Shown here: piece by piece, positions 23,281 through 30,884 of the stretch
How the letters are laid out: each line of letters begins with the position of its first letter
Numbering within the stretch: the stretch's first letter is position 1
NCBI GenBank assembly: GCA_958413895.1
Contig: CATYVQ010000017.1
Location: 1-38,116, forward strand
Origin: an uncultured Collinsella sp.
GTDB lineage: Bacteria > Actinomycetota > Coriobacteriia > Coriobacteriales > Coriobacteriaceae
Direction of reading: 5' to 3'
DNA: 38,116 nt
The notes under the pieces: generated by a model
The model's database searches: none
What the model was told of the DNA's origin: nothing
The model's input: only the letters and a program-made list of their open reading frames with translations
Program-made: the position numbers and the translations under genes

Positions 23281-23763
23281 TCAGTTGAACAGATTGCCGA
23301 TGGGGTCGGGATTGGAGCTGGGGAGATAACGGATTTCTAGTTCTATGCCGAGCTTTTGCAGCTCTTTGAGGGCAGCGACGTCTGCGTCGCTCACGGCAAC
23401 CGCGTGCGTTACGGGACGCTTGCCCTCCCCTGCCCGCATATGGCCAATGCTGATCTTGGCGATCGGCACACCACCCTTAACCAGCGCGAGCGCATCGGCG
23501 GGTGAGGCCACCATGATGAGAATCCATTGGCGCGGCGTTGCGGTATGAATGACGTCGATGGTCCTTTGCACCGAGAAAAACCGCGTCCAAACACCTTCTG
23601 GCGCCGCCACCCTCATGGGTGCCCATTGGCACGAATCCGCCGCGATCTCATCGTTGACGATTAAAACAAGGTTGGAACCCACGGCTTCGTTCCACAGTTC
23701 AACGTCTTGCCCGTAAATGAAACGGTCATCGATACGCGTGAGAAGGATCTTGGGTTGAGCCAT
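23281..23763 (-). CDS. Orphan mannose-family PTS EIIB, active His replaced
   Basis: A 160-residue EIIB of the mannose/sorbose family, the same length as the working EIIB at 32848 and aligned with it throughout (ILLTRIDxR, RFFSxQxTIDVI, LVKGGVPI). The phospho-accepting histidine, His17 in RLVHGQ of the other protein, is Tyr17 here (RFIYGQ), and neighbours are also changed. It therefore probably cannot pass phosphate to a sugar. The frame is intact, so it may be a regulatory or binding protein rather than a plain pseudogene. There is no EIIA, EIIC or EIID beside it. I chose ATG 23763 by alignment; the frame extends to 23790. Confidence 0.85.
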   Translation of the reverse strand: MAQPKILLTRIDDRFIYGQDVELWNEAVGSNLVLIVNDEIAADSCQWAPMRVAAPEGVWTRFFSVQRTIDVIHTATPRQWILIMVASPADALALVKGGVPIAKISIGHMRAGEGKRPVTHAVAVSDADVAALKELQKLGIELEIRYLPSSNPDPIGNLFN

Positions 23764-23970
23764 GGCCGCCCCATTCTGTTTGAGACCCATACGAGCGGGA
23801 CATCGGCCACCAACTCAACAGCAGGTCAAGCGTCAGATGGACGCCGCAGACATCACGTCTCCTATATTAGTGCATTTAAAGTGAGAAAAGCCGTCAGAAC
23901 ACTTGCGCAGATTTGCGATGTCCCGTATCATAGACAGCCGTTGACGCCTCAGTTGCGTCACCATATGGCC

Positions 23971-24046
23971 GCCAGCGTAGCTCAGTTGGTAGAGCACCGC
24001 TCTCGTAAAGCGGGGGTCACCGGTTCGAGCCCGGTCGCTGGCTCCA
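23971..24046 (+). tRNA. tRNA-Thr (anticodon CGT)
   Basis: The cloverleaf is complete: acceptor GCCAGCG with CGCTGGC, D-arm with CTCAGTTGGTAGAG, anticodon stem CCGCT/AGCGG with loop CTCGTAA (anticodon CGT), T-arm around GGTTCGAGCC, discriminator T and encoded CCA. It reads threonine ACG codons, useful in a GC-rich genome. It is followed by its own terminator. Confidence 0.96.
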
Positions 24047-24057
24047 TTGCACAAGAC

Positions 24058-24080
24058 AGCCGCCTTTGGGCGGCTTTTTT
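24058..24080 (+). terminator. Terminator of tRNA-Thr
   Basis: AGCCGCC (24058-24064) pairs with GGCGGCT (24069-24075), followed by a run of T. Confidence 0.88.
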
Positions 24081-24146
24081 GTTGCCGATTTGGAGTGCCA
24101 ATGCGCCAACCCAAGTACAACGCCGCCGGTAACTCCCCTACTCAAC

Positions 24147-24195
24147 AAAAAGCCCCGCCAGCCGCAATCCCCTAAGGAACCGCGATCAGCGGGGC
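24147..24195 (-). terminator. Terminator of the NanQ-like gene
   Basis: GCCCCGC (24152-24158) pairs with GCGGGGC (24189-24195) across a 30-base loop; on the minus strand the stem is followed by TTTTTGTTG. It lies about 60 bases past the stop at 24256. Confidence 0.6.
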
Positions 24196-24255
24196 CTAAG
24201 CGCACTCCTCCAAAGGATAACGCTCGCAACACGAACAGCTCAACCGAGCAGCACG

Positions 24256-24729
24256 CTACTCCTCCCAGTAAGCATCTGCAAGCAGCTTAAAGCAGATCTT
24301 CTTGACCGGCTGTGCGCCATCGCCCGGGAACTCGAGCGTGGGCATGTGAGGTTCGCCGGCAACGAACAGCGCAAACTTGTCGTCAGCAAGATCGCCGGCA
24401 ATCGAAGCGTCGGAATCGACCAGATCGTAGTCGTCCTTCTCGTCAAACTCCTGAACCAGCGTCAGGCTGCCCGTGGCAACCTTAAAGGCCTCGCGACCCT
24501 CGACGTCGATCTGCAGGTCATGATAGCGCTGATGCGTCTCGTAGTGAGCCTCGGCCTCGGGACGCGTCGTGGGAGCCATGACGTTCGCAAAGACCTTGTC
24601 GCCCAGGATCGGATGGCTGCCGACCTCGAGCTCCGCCGGGTCGTTCTCCTCGAGCCAGTCGATCAGCACGTCGAGGCCCTTGAGCATTCCGCGGTACTCC
24701 TCGATATCGCCCAATGCACCGTAAATCAT
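24256..24729 (-). CDS. YhcH/YjgK/YiaL (NanQ-like) family protein
   Basis: A 157-residue cupin-like protein of the YhcH/YjgK/YiaL family. The best studied member, NanQ, speeds anomer conversion of sialic acid, and others occur with amino-sugar genes. Family marks are the MIYGALGDIEEY start, the HQRYHDLQIDVEG metal-site segment with its histidines, and FVAGEPHMP near the C-terminus. GAGAGGGG precedes the ATG at 24729. It is downstream of lacC-2 and a nagA fragment in the amino-sugar locus, so a role as an anomerase for an N-acetylated hexosamine or its phosphate is plausible but unproven. Confidence 0.82.
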   Translation of the reverse strand: MIYGALGDIEEYRGMLKGLDVLIDWLEENDPAELEVGSHPILGDKVFANVMAPTTRPEAEAHYETHQRYHDLQIDVEGREAFKVATGSLTLVQEFDEKDDYDLVDSDASIAGDLADDKFALFVAGEPHMPTLEFPGDGAQPVKKICFKLLADAYWEE

Positions 24730-24761
24730 CTAAATCCCCTCTCGGATCGTTTCTTTGGCGG

Positions 24762-24896
24762 CTACTCGGCAAACGCGTTACCGACGCTGTTGCCACCCAC
24801 ATACGTCTCGACCAGGGTAAGGTCGGGATTGAACACGACAGCGTCGGCGTCGCGCCCCGGCATAATGCTACCGCACTTGTCGTCGGCTCTAACCAT
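24762..24896 (-). pseudogene. Duplicated 3' end of nagA/agaA
   Basis: A leftward 44-codon frame reads DKCGSIMPGRDAD, then LTLVETYVGG and SVGNAFAE before a stop. It matches the last 40 or so residues of the deacetylase at 27400-28569, including its stop position. The catalytic domain is missing. Similarity starts abruptly near 24890 just after an ATG with no good ribosome site. It marks one end of a past duplication or rearrangement. Confidence 0.85.
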
Positions 24897-24933
24897 AAGC
24901 AAACATCCGATGCCAGGGGCGACGCCCAAGCTC

Positions 24934-25869
24934 TTACAGCTCGGTCACGACAACGCCGTTGTAGACCTCGTCCCAACGGTCCATGACCAGATGGCCGGTC
25001 ATGGGATCCATGGCATTGAGCTTGCCGCAGGTGTTGGCGGTACGCAGTACCGTCTCATCATCCGCGCCAGCAGCTATCGCATGTGCGAAGCCGGCAATGG
25101 TCGAGTCGCCAGAGCCCGTAGCGTTAACGGCGGGGATATCGGGAGTCTTGGCGCGGAACGCACGGCCATTGTGGAAGCCAACGGAGCCGGCAGCGCCCAT
25201 GGATACGACGACCCAGGGGATATCGGAGAAGCGGGCATCAGAAGCAAGCGCGGCGCGGAGCTCGTCCACATCGTCGGTGGTAAAGCTCGTGCCCAGAAGG
25301 CCGTTAATCTCGGTCAGGTTAGGCTTGACCAGCTCGGGTTTAATTTCGGACTTAAGGGCGGCCTCGAGCGAAGCGCCCGAGGTATCGAGCAGCACCTTGG
25401 CGCCGGCGTTCTCGGCAATGCCCGTGATCTTGGCATAGTAGTCTGCCTCGACACCGCGGGGCAGCGAACCCGAAATGGTGACGACATCGGCCTTGCCCGC
25501 AAGCTCAGTAAACTTGGCGGTAAAGGCATCGAGCTCCTCGGGGGCAATTGTCGGGCCGCTCTCGAGCAGCTCGGTCTGATTGCCGGCGTGGAGGATGTTA
25601 AGGCAAATGCGAGTCTCGCCCTTGATGGGCACAAAGTCGTTGTTAATACCGTTGGCGTCCATGAGCTCAGCCATGTAGGCGCCCATGTGGCCGCCGAGCA
25701 GACCGGTTGCCACAACGTCGTCGCCCAGCTGACCCAGCACTCGGGCCACGTTAAGGCCCTTGCCGCCGGCGGTCTTTTCGGGCGTCACACGGTTGACGTC
25801 GTCGATAATGAGCTCATCGAGCTGATAGCGCGTATCGACAGACGGGTTCATCGTAACGGTGAGGATCAT
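24934..25869 (-). CDS. lacC: Tagatose-6-phosphate kinase (PfkB family), second copy
   Basis: A 311-residue kinase, same length as and very similar to the one at 250-1185, with GGKGLN at 35-40 and GSGDS with Asp255. It phosphorylates tagatose-6-phosphate. In this locus the substrate would come from galactosamine-6-phosphate through AgaS, so this copy probably serves N-acetylgalactosamine use while the first serves lactose. AAGGAG precedes the ATG at 25869. It follows the broken lacX-2, repeating the lacX-lacC order of the first operon. Confidence 0.87.
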   Translation of the reverse strand: MILTVTMNPSVDTRYQLDELIIDDVNRVTPEKTAGGKGLNVARVLGQLGDDVVATGLLGGHMGAYMAELMDANGINNDFVPIKGETRICLNILHAGNQTELLESGPTIAPEELDAFTAKFTELAGKADVVTISGSLPRGVEADYYAKITGIAENAGAKVLLDTSGASLEAALKSEIKPELVKPNLTEINGLLGTSFTTDDVDELRAALASDARFSDIPWVVVSMGAAGSVGFHNGRAFRAKTPDIPAVNATGSGDSTIAGFAHAIAAGADDETVLRTANTCGKLNAMDPMTGHLVMDRWDEVYNGVVVTEL

Positions 25870-25928
25870 TTTTAGCTCCTTATCTCGCAGGCTCCTTATG
25901 CCTCGCGATACGAGTCGACAAAACGGAA

Positions 25929-26583
25929 TTACAGAATCTCAATCGTGAACGAGCGAACGACGGTCTCCTTGGGCTTGGCGACAAGGCAGCCGCGCTTATG
26001 CTCAAGTACGTCGTCCTCATCGGAGCAGGTCGAGAGGCCGCCCCAGGGTTCAACTGCCACAAAATCGCCCTCGGGCTTACTCCACACAATGAGATACGGG
26101 AAGCCCTCAAAGCTCAGGCGGACGCCCTTGTCCTCCCCCTTCTTAGAAAGCGTGACCTGGCGGCTCTCGAGCACGTCAAAGATGGTCTCCGCAAAATCGA
26201 AGAGCTCGTGCGACAGGGGCAGCGTCCTCGAGCGTATAGCGGGCGACAAGCTTAAACGGATACGGATAATCGCTCAGCAGCGCGGCGTTATCCTCCGAAG
26301 CCAGGCACATCGCCAGCTCGTTCTCGCTCTGGCTCAGCAGCTTCCACTCCTGTTTGCGCGCAAACCCATGGCGAGCGAGCTTTACATGATGCCCGGCAAA
26401 CGTCATGGCGTTGTTATCGCGCAAGCCTCCGCAAATCGGGAAGCAAATCGGTGCCTGGCCGGACCACACGGCGGGATCGCCCTGCCACAGATACTCGCGA
26501 CCTCCGGCCTCGATCGAGGTAAACGAACCACCAGCCGTGGACACCTTAATAGAAATCGAATCGTTGGAGAGAGCGTATTCCAT
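25929..26583 (-). pseudogene. Aldose 1-epimerase (LacX-like), second copy, internally deleted
   Basis: The N-terminal frame starts at ATG 26583 (MEYALSNDSI, with GAAAGGA) and runs parallel to lacX-1 through KLVARYTLED. It then jumps near 26222 to a different frame that resumes at LPLSHELFDF and runs to the normal C-terminus (FTIEIL). Comparison with lacX-1 shows about 220 bases missing, not a multiple of three, removing the middle with the GGHPGF segment. The product is certainly not a full epimerase. The ends are otherwise well kept, so the loss may be recent. Confidence 0.88.
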
Positions 26584-26739
26584 TGCCCATCCTTTCGAAC
26601 AACTGCTTTTTGCTCGCAAGTACCCGTCTCGGCCCTAACCAAAGGACAAACCCGCACGTTCATCGATGCGTCCGGTATCCCAGCCATGTAACGGGGTACC
26701 ATACAGACATTGATGCAATTACAGCTGAAAGGCCTTCTT

Positions 26740-27324
26740 ATGCGAACCATCATCCTCTACGCCTCGCGCCATCACGGCAATACGAAAAAGCTCGTGGACG
26801 CCATCGTCGAGGCACACCCCGAGATCGACACCCTCGACGTGAAGTCACTCGGCAAAAACGAGTACCCCGACCTGCACGAATATCATCTAATCGGTGTCGC
26901 CACGGGCATCTATTACTCCGAGATCGACAAGGACATGGCACGCGTGCTCACGAACGTGCTGCAGCCGCAGGACAAGGTGTTTGGCCTTATGACCTACGGT
27001 GGCAAAAACAAGTGGTACGGCAAGGATATCGATGGCATCTGCCGCATGAGGCAGGCCATCTTTATGGGCGTCTACGGCTGCCCCGGCTTTGATACGTGGG
27101 GGCCGTTCAAGCTCGCCGGCGGTGTCCAAAAGGGACACCCGACCGCTGAGGAAATTAAGGGCGCCGTCGACTTCTTCGACAAGATCGAAGACGAGTATGG
27201 CGACATCATCGTCGAAGAGTACGCCAAGCGCGAGAAGCGTCTAGCATACGAGAAGGAGCATCCTGCGGGAGGCCTGGTGGCCGGCGTCAAGCGCACGGCA
27301 AAGAAGATCGCTAACAAGCTGTAA
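26740..27324 (+). CDS. Flavodoxin-like protein
   Basis: A 194-residue protein with a flavodoxin fold. The FMN phosphate loop is near the N-terminus (ILYASRHHGNTKKLV, residues 4-18), followed by the aromatic/glycine segments GVATGIYYSEID and LMTYGGKNKWYG expected around the flavin ring. The Lys/Arg-rich tail is longer than in short-chain flavodoxins. AAAGG precedes ATG 26740; the frame also opens at 26710. It is read against its neighbours in an otherwise leftward locus and has its own terminator, so its place here looks incidental. The redox partner is unknown. Confidence 0.8.
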   Translation: MRTIILYASRHHGNTKKLVDAIVEAHPEIDTLDVKSLGKNEYPDLHEYHLIGVATGIYYSEIDKDMARVLTNVLQPQDKVFGLMTYGGKNKWYGKDIDGICRMRQAIFMGVYGCPGFDTWGPFKLAGGVQKGHPTAEEIKGAVDFFDKIEDEYGDIIVEEYAKREKRLAYEKEHPAGGLVAGVKRTAKKIANKL

Positions 27325-27355
27325 CTGTGAAGGTGCTTTTGAGCGTTTAACCCAT

Positions 27356-27393
27356 ACGGCGGGTCCGAGCAGATTCGGGCCCGCCGTCTTTTT
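27356..27393 (+). terminator. Terminator of the flavodoxin gene
   Basis: ACGGCGGG-T-CCGA (27356-27368) pairs with TCGG-G-CCCGCCGT (27375-27387), followed by CTTTTT. It lies between convergent flavodoxin and nagA/agaA. Confidence 0.85.
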
Positions 27394-27399
27394 CTATCG

Positions 27400-28569
27400 C
27401 TACTCGGTAAAGGCGTTGCCGACGCTCTGGCCGCCAACATACGTCTCGACGAGGGTGAGCTCATGGTCGAACACGACAAAGTCGGCGTCGCGACCCGGCA
27501 TGATGCTGCCGCACTTATCCTCGATGTGCGCGGAGCGTGCCGGCACCTCGGTTGCCATGCGAATGGCGACATCGGCGCTTGCGATGCCCCAGTCGACGAT
27601 GTTCTTGACGCCCTGGGCAAGCGTGAGCACCGATCCGGCAATGCTCTTGCCGTCGGCGAGCCAGCACAGGTTGTCCTTCATGATGACGTCCATGCCACCA
27701 CTGGTGTAGCTGCCCTCGGGCATGCCGCCACAACCCAGGCAGTCGGTGATGAGCACCGTGTGCTGCCAGCCCTTTGCCTGCAGCAGTGCCTTGATGGCGG
27801 CAGGGTTTACGTGCTTGCCGTCACAGATGATCTCGGCGTAGGTCTCGGGCGTGGACATGGCGGCACCCACGACACCGGGCTCACGGTGATGCAGCCCGCG
27901 CTGGCCGTTATAGGTATGCGTAAAGCAGCTGGCACCGGCGTTGATGGCGGCGATGCACTCATCGTAGGTGGCGTCGGAGTGACCGATGCTGGTCACTACA
28001 CCCTTTGCGTTCAGAGCAGCCGCATAAGCAGCGGCACCGTCGCGCTCGGCCGCCATGGCGCTCTTAACGATGCGACCACCCGCAGCCTCCTGCCACTGAT
28101 CGAAGACCTCCTCGGAGGGATCGATAAGATAAGCGGGGTTCTGCGCGCCCACGTGCTTCATGGTAAAGAAGGGGCCCTCCAGGTAGATGCCCTGAATGCG
28201 AGCACCGCAGAAGTCGGGGCCACGGCCCTCATCGGCCTGGGCGATAGCAGCGCAGGCGTCCTTGATCTGCTCGACGCCATCGGTGAACGTCGTGGGCAGC
28301 CAGCTGGTGGTACCGCGACGGGCGAGCTCGGTCGAGCTGATATCGATGCCCTCGGGATCGTTATCGGTAGTTGAGTGGTTGTAGAAGCCATGGATGTGAG
28401 TATCGACCATGCCCGGTGCGATCCACGATCCCGTGTAGTCCTTAATCTCGCAAGAGGGCTCGTCGGCCTGCCAGGCGCCAAAGACGCCATCCTCGACCAT
28501 AAGATAGCCGCCCAGTTGCGGGCCTGCCGGCAAGAAGAACTTGTCAGCCTTAATTGCGTACGTGCTCAT
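27400..28569 (-). CDS. nagA: N-acetylgalactosamine/glucosamine-6-phosphate deacetylase
   Basis: A 389-residue amidohydrolase that removes acetate from an N-acetylhexosamine-6-phosphate. The HxH metal motif is in DTHIHGFYNH, LEGPFF follows, the second-shell histidine is in GHSDATYDE, and the catalytic aspartate is in ITDCLGCGGMPEG. The ATG at 28569 has AAGGAG five bases upstream. With agaS upstream and a mannose-family PTS further up, the likely substrate is N-acetylgalactosamine-6-phosphate, which would make it agaA; the sequence cannot separate the two. The end of this gene was copied to 24762-24896. Confidence 0.9.
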   Translation of the reverse strand: MSTYAIKADKFFLPAGPQLGGYLMVEDGVFGAWQADEPSCEIKDYTGSWIAPGMVDTHIHGFYNHSTTDNDPEGIDISSTELARRGTTSWLPTTFTDGVEQIKDACAAIAQADEGRGPDFCGARIQGIYLEGPFFTMKHVGAQNPAYLIDPSEEVFDQWQEAAGGRIVKSAMAAERDGAAAYAAALNAKGVVTSIGHSDATYDECIAAINAGASCFTHTYNGQRGLHHREPGVVGAAMSTPETYAEIICDGKHVNPAAIKALLQAKGWQHTVLITDCLGCGGMPEGSYTSGGMDVIMKDNLCWLADGKSIAGSVLTLAQGVKNIVDWGIASADVAIRMATEVPARSAHIEDKCGSIMPGRDADFVVFDHELTLVETYVGGQSVGNAFTE

Positions 28570-28631
28570 ATGCACTCCTTGCTTCTAAAGCAGTTGACTG
28601 TGGTAATGCTTATACCCAGCTCACGTAAAAC

Positions 28632-28669
28632 AAAAAGCGCCCGCCCGCCGTTATGAGCGGACGGGCGCC
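28632..28669 (-). terminator. Terminator of agaS
   Basis: GCGCCCGCCCGC (28637-28648) pairs with GCGGACGGGCGC (28657-28668); on the minus strand TTTTTGTTTT follows. It separates agaS from nagA/agaA, so the latter may have its own promoter or depend on read-through. Confidence 0.85.
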
Positions 28670-28686
28670 CTTACAGGGGGACGCGA

Positions 28687-29853
28687 TTAAGCGGTGAAGG
28701 GGTGAATCGTCACGCCCTTAACCACGCGGTTGACCGTGCCGGTGGGGCTCGGCGTATCGGGCGTGTTGCCCACGCGCACGGAGTTGAGCAGGCTGATAGC
28801 CTGAGCAAACATCACGAACGGCAGTGCAAGGTAGCCCTCGGGAAGTGCCTCGTAGCCCTTAAAGGTGAAGGACTCACCCTCGTAGACGGTGGCACCTTCC
28901 TGCTGAACGGCGATGGTGTGCTGAGCGATCTCGTCGCCACCGATCTCGTTGAGAATGTCGATGTCGTACTGACGGGTGTAGGCGTCGTTGTTGACGAACA
29001 CGAAGACGAGCGTCTTATCGTCGACGAAGGACTTAGGTCCGTGACGATAGCCCATGGAGGTGTCGTAGGAAGTAGCGACCAGACCGTGAGCGAGCTCGAG
29101 AATCTTGAGCTGGCTCTCCTGGGCAAGGCCACCGAAGGAGCCAGAACCCAAGTAGGTCACGCGGTTAAAGTCGCCAGCCAGGTAATCGGCGATCTCGGGC
29201 TCACGGGAGATGACCTCCTCGCCCATCTTGGCAATCGTCTCGACCCACTCGGCCTTCTGCTCGTCAGAGGCAGTGTCGAAAATAAGGGTGGAGAGCAGGG
29301 TCATGCAGGAATAAGAACCGGTCATGGCGAAGCCCTTGTCGTTGGCGCGCGGAATGAGCAGCGTCAGCGCGTTGGGATCATCGGCAGACTCGACGGCGAG
29401 CTTGCCCTCGGGAGCGCAGGTGATGTTGAGGAACTTGACGTTGTGGACGAGCTCCTTGGCAACGGCAACGGCGGCAAGGCTCTCGGGGCTGTTGCCAGAG
29501 CGGGCAAAGGAAACCACGAGCGTGGGGTCCTCGGCGCGCAGGAAGTCGCGCGGGGCGCTCACGATGTCGGTCGTGGCGATGGGCTTAAAGTCGTAGAGAT
29601 CAGTGTTGCCAGCGTGACGCAGGTACGGGGCGCAGGTATCGCCAACGTAGTCGGACGTACCGGCACCGGTGAAGACAACGGACAGACGACCCTCGCCCAT
29701 AGCGCGAGCCTCGGCCAGAAAGGCCTCGATGGCCTCCTTGTTCTCGCGGTAGATGTTGAGCGTATCACGCCAAAGCTCGGGCTGCTGAGCAATCTCGGCC
29801 GTGGTGATCTGGGCGCCGAGCTCGGTGAGCTCCTCGACACTCTTCTCGAACAT
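28687..29853 (-). CDS. agaS: AgaS-type SIS-domain deaminase/isomerase
   Basis: A 388-residue protein with two SIS (sugar isomerase) domains. The first holds VVFTGAGTSDYVGD and SFARSGNSPES, the second TYLGSGSFGGLAQES and a GPKSFVDDKT segment. AgaS converts galactosamine-6-phosphate to tagatose-6-phosphate with loss of ammonia. GAGAGG precedes the ATG at 29853. It lies downstream of the GntR regulator, with a CTGGT-N4-ACCAG site at 29915-29928 in its promoter. Its product feeds lacC-2. GlmS-like isomerases share the fold, but the length and neighbours favour AgaS. Confidence 0.88.
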   Translation of the reverse strand: MFEKSVEELTELGAQITTAEIAQQPELWRDTLNIYRENKEAIEAFLAEARAMGEGRLSVVFTGAGTSDYVGDTCAPYLRHAGNTDLYDFKPIATTDIVSAPRDFLRAEDPTLVVSFARSGNSPESLAAVAVAKELVHNVKFLNITCAPEGKLAVESADDPNALTLLIPRANDKGFAMTGSYSCMTLLSTLIFDTASDEQKAEWVETIAKMGEEVISREPEIADYLAGDFNRVTYLGSGSFGGLAQESQLKILELAHGLVATSYDTSMGYRHGPKSFVDDKTLVFVFVNNDAYTRQYDIDILNEIGGDEIAQHTIAVQQEGATVYEGESFTFKGYEALPEGYLALPFVMFAQAISLLNSVRVGNTPDTPSPTGTVNRVVKGVTIHPFTA

Positions 29854-29914
29854 TTCTAATACCTCTCTCTAGAAGTAATCCTCTGACGTGCAATTATACA
29901 CTTCGGTTGGTTAT

Positions 29915-29928
29915 CTGGTAGTAACCAG
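29915..29928. promoter_or_regulatory. Candidate GntR/UTRA operator at agaS
   Basis: CTGGTAGTAACCAG is a palindrome (CTGGT-N4-ACCAG) resembling DasR/NagR-type sites. The identical core TGGTAGTAACCA recurs at 34209-34220 before the PTS operon. Confidence 0.65.
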
Positions 29929-29967
29929 TTAAATGCAAAGAATCACCATATGGAAACGATGCGAGCA

Positions 29968-30699
29968 CTAGTTACTGCGCTGGTGGTAAACCTTGTATTT
30001 AAACTGATCGGCACGAGCAACCGAGAGTGTGTACTCCACTACCTCGTTTGACTCGTTATACGTAGTCCTGACCAAATCGAGCACAGGCGAGCCCTCGACA
30101 ATTCCCAAAACGTGGGCATCGGTGGGACGGGCTATGCTCGCATAGAACTCCTCTTCGGCCACGCGAATCTTTTGCTGAAAGTCCTGCTCAATCACATCGT
30201 AAAGCGGCTTACGCTCCAGCAGCGGTCGCTTTAGGGACAGAAATTGACGAACCGGTAGATAGCTGCGTTCGACCATCATGGGCATGTTGTCGGCAGAGCG
30301 AAGGCGCTTGAGCTTAAAAATGCGATCACCGATGCGCAATCCCATATGCTCGGCCAGATTCTTATCGGCCTCCATCTCGCAAAACTCGAGAATCGTGGTC
30401 TCGGGTTCTCGACCCATCGCGCGCATCTGCTCGGTAAAGCTGTAGGACTGCATAAGATTGGTTGCTTTTGCCGAACGGTCGGTCACAAAGGTACCGCGAC
30501 CGTGCTGCCGAACCACCAGTCCTAAACGCTCCAGTTCCTGCAGAGCCAGGCGTACCGTAGTGCGCGAGAGACCATAGCGCTCCGAAAGTTCGCGCTCGGA
30601 AGGAATCATGTCACCGGCGCGATATTCATGGTCAATCTTTTCGGTCAGAATATCGACCAGCTGATCGTACAGCGGTTGCTTACGCGCTCCGATCGCCAT
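29968..30699 (-). CDS. GntR-family regulator with UTRA domain
   Basis: A 243-residue regulator of the HutC/NagR type: an N-terminal winged helix (MIPSERELSERYGLSRTTVR, about residues 37-56) and a UTRA effector domain from about 85 (ETTILEFCEME) to the end (LSVARADQFKYKVYHQ). NagR/YvoA, DasR and AgaR2-like proteins of this group sense amino-sugar phosphates. GGGAGG precedes the ATG at 30699. It sits between agaS and the PTS operon, both of which carry CTGGT-N4-ACCAG-like sites, so it is the likely regulator of this locus. Confidence 0.87.
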   Translation of the reverse strand: MAIGARKQPLYDQLVDILTEKIDHEYRAGDMIPSERELSERYGLSRTTVRLALQELERLGLVVRQHGRGTFVTDRSAKATNLMQSYSFTEQMRAMGREPETTILEFCEMEADKNLAEHMGLRIGDRIFKLKRLRSADNMPMMVERSYLPVRQFLSLKRPLLERKPLYDVIEQDFQQKIRVAEEEFYASIARPTDAHVLGIVEGSPVLDLVRTTYNESNEVVEYTLSVARADQFKYKVYHQRSN

Positions 30700-30784
30700 C
30701 CTATCCTCCCTTTTGCTCGAATTCGGCTAACTACCTAGGGTGTTATGCATTATCTGTCTGCCACACCCGAATCATTAAGAAAAC

Positions 30785-30818
30785 AAAAGCCGCGCGCTCT
30801 TTCGAGCACGCGGCTTTT
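30785..30818 (-). terminator. Terminator of the mannose-family PTS operon
   Basis: AAAAGCCGCG (30785-30794) pairs with CGCGGCTTTT (30809-30818), with inner GCTC/GAGC pairing. T-runs on both strands allow use in either direction. A smaller hairpin, GGGGTGTG/CACACCCC at 30843-30871, lies nearer the EIID stop. Confidence 0.8.
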
Positions 30819-30884
30819 AACATACACATGGCTTAAGGGGTCGGGGTGTGAGCCGCGTAGGGACACACCCCTCAAGCTAGAGCC

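Noticed and set aside
23971..24046. tRNA-Thr as an integration site of a mobile island
   Set aside because: I found no integrase and no repeated tRNA 3' end in the window.
24066..24290. 74-residue plus-strand ORF after the tRNA
   Set aside because: It starts inside the tRNA terminator and is Pro/Thr-rich from the GC-rich spacer, without start signals.
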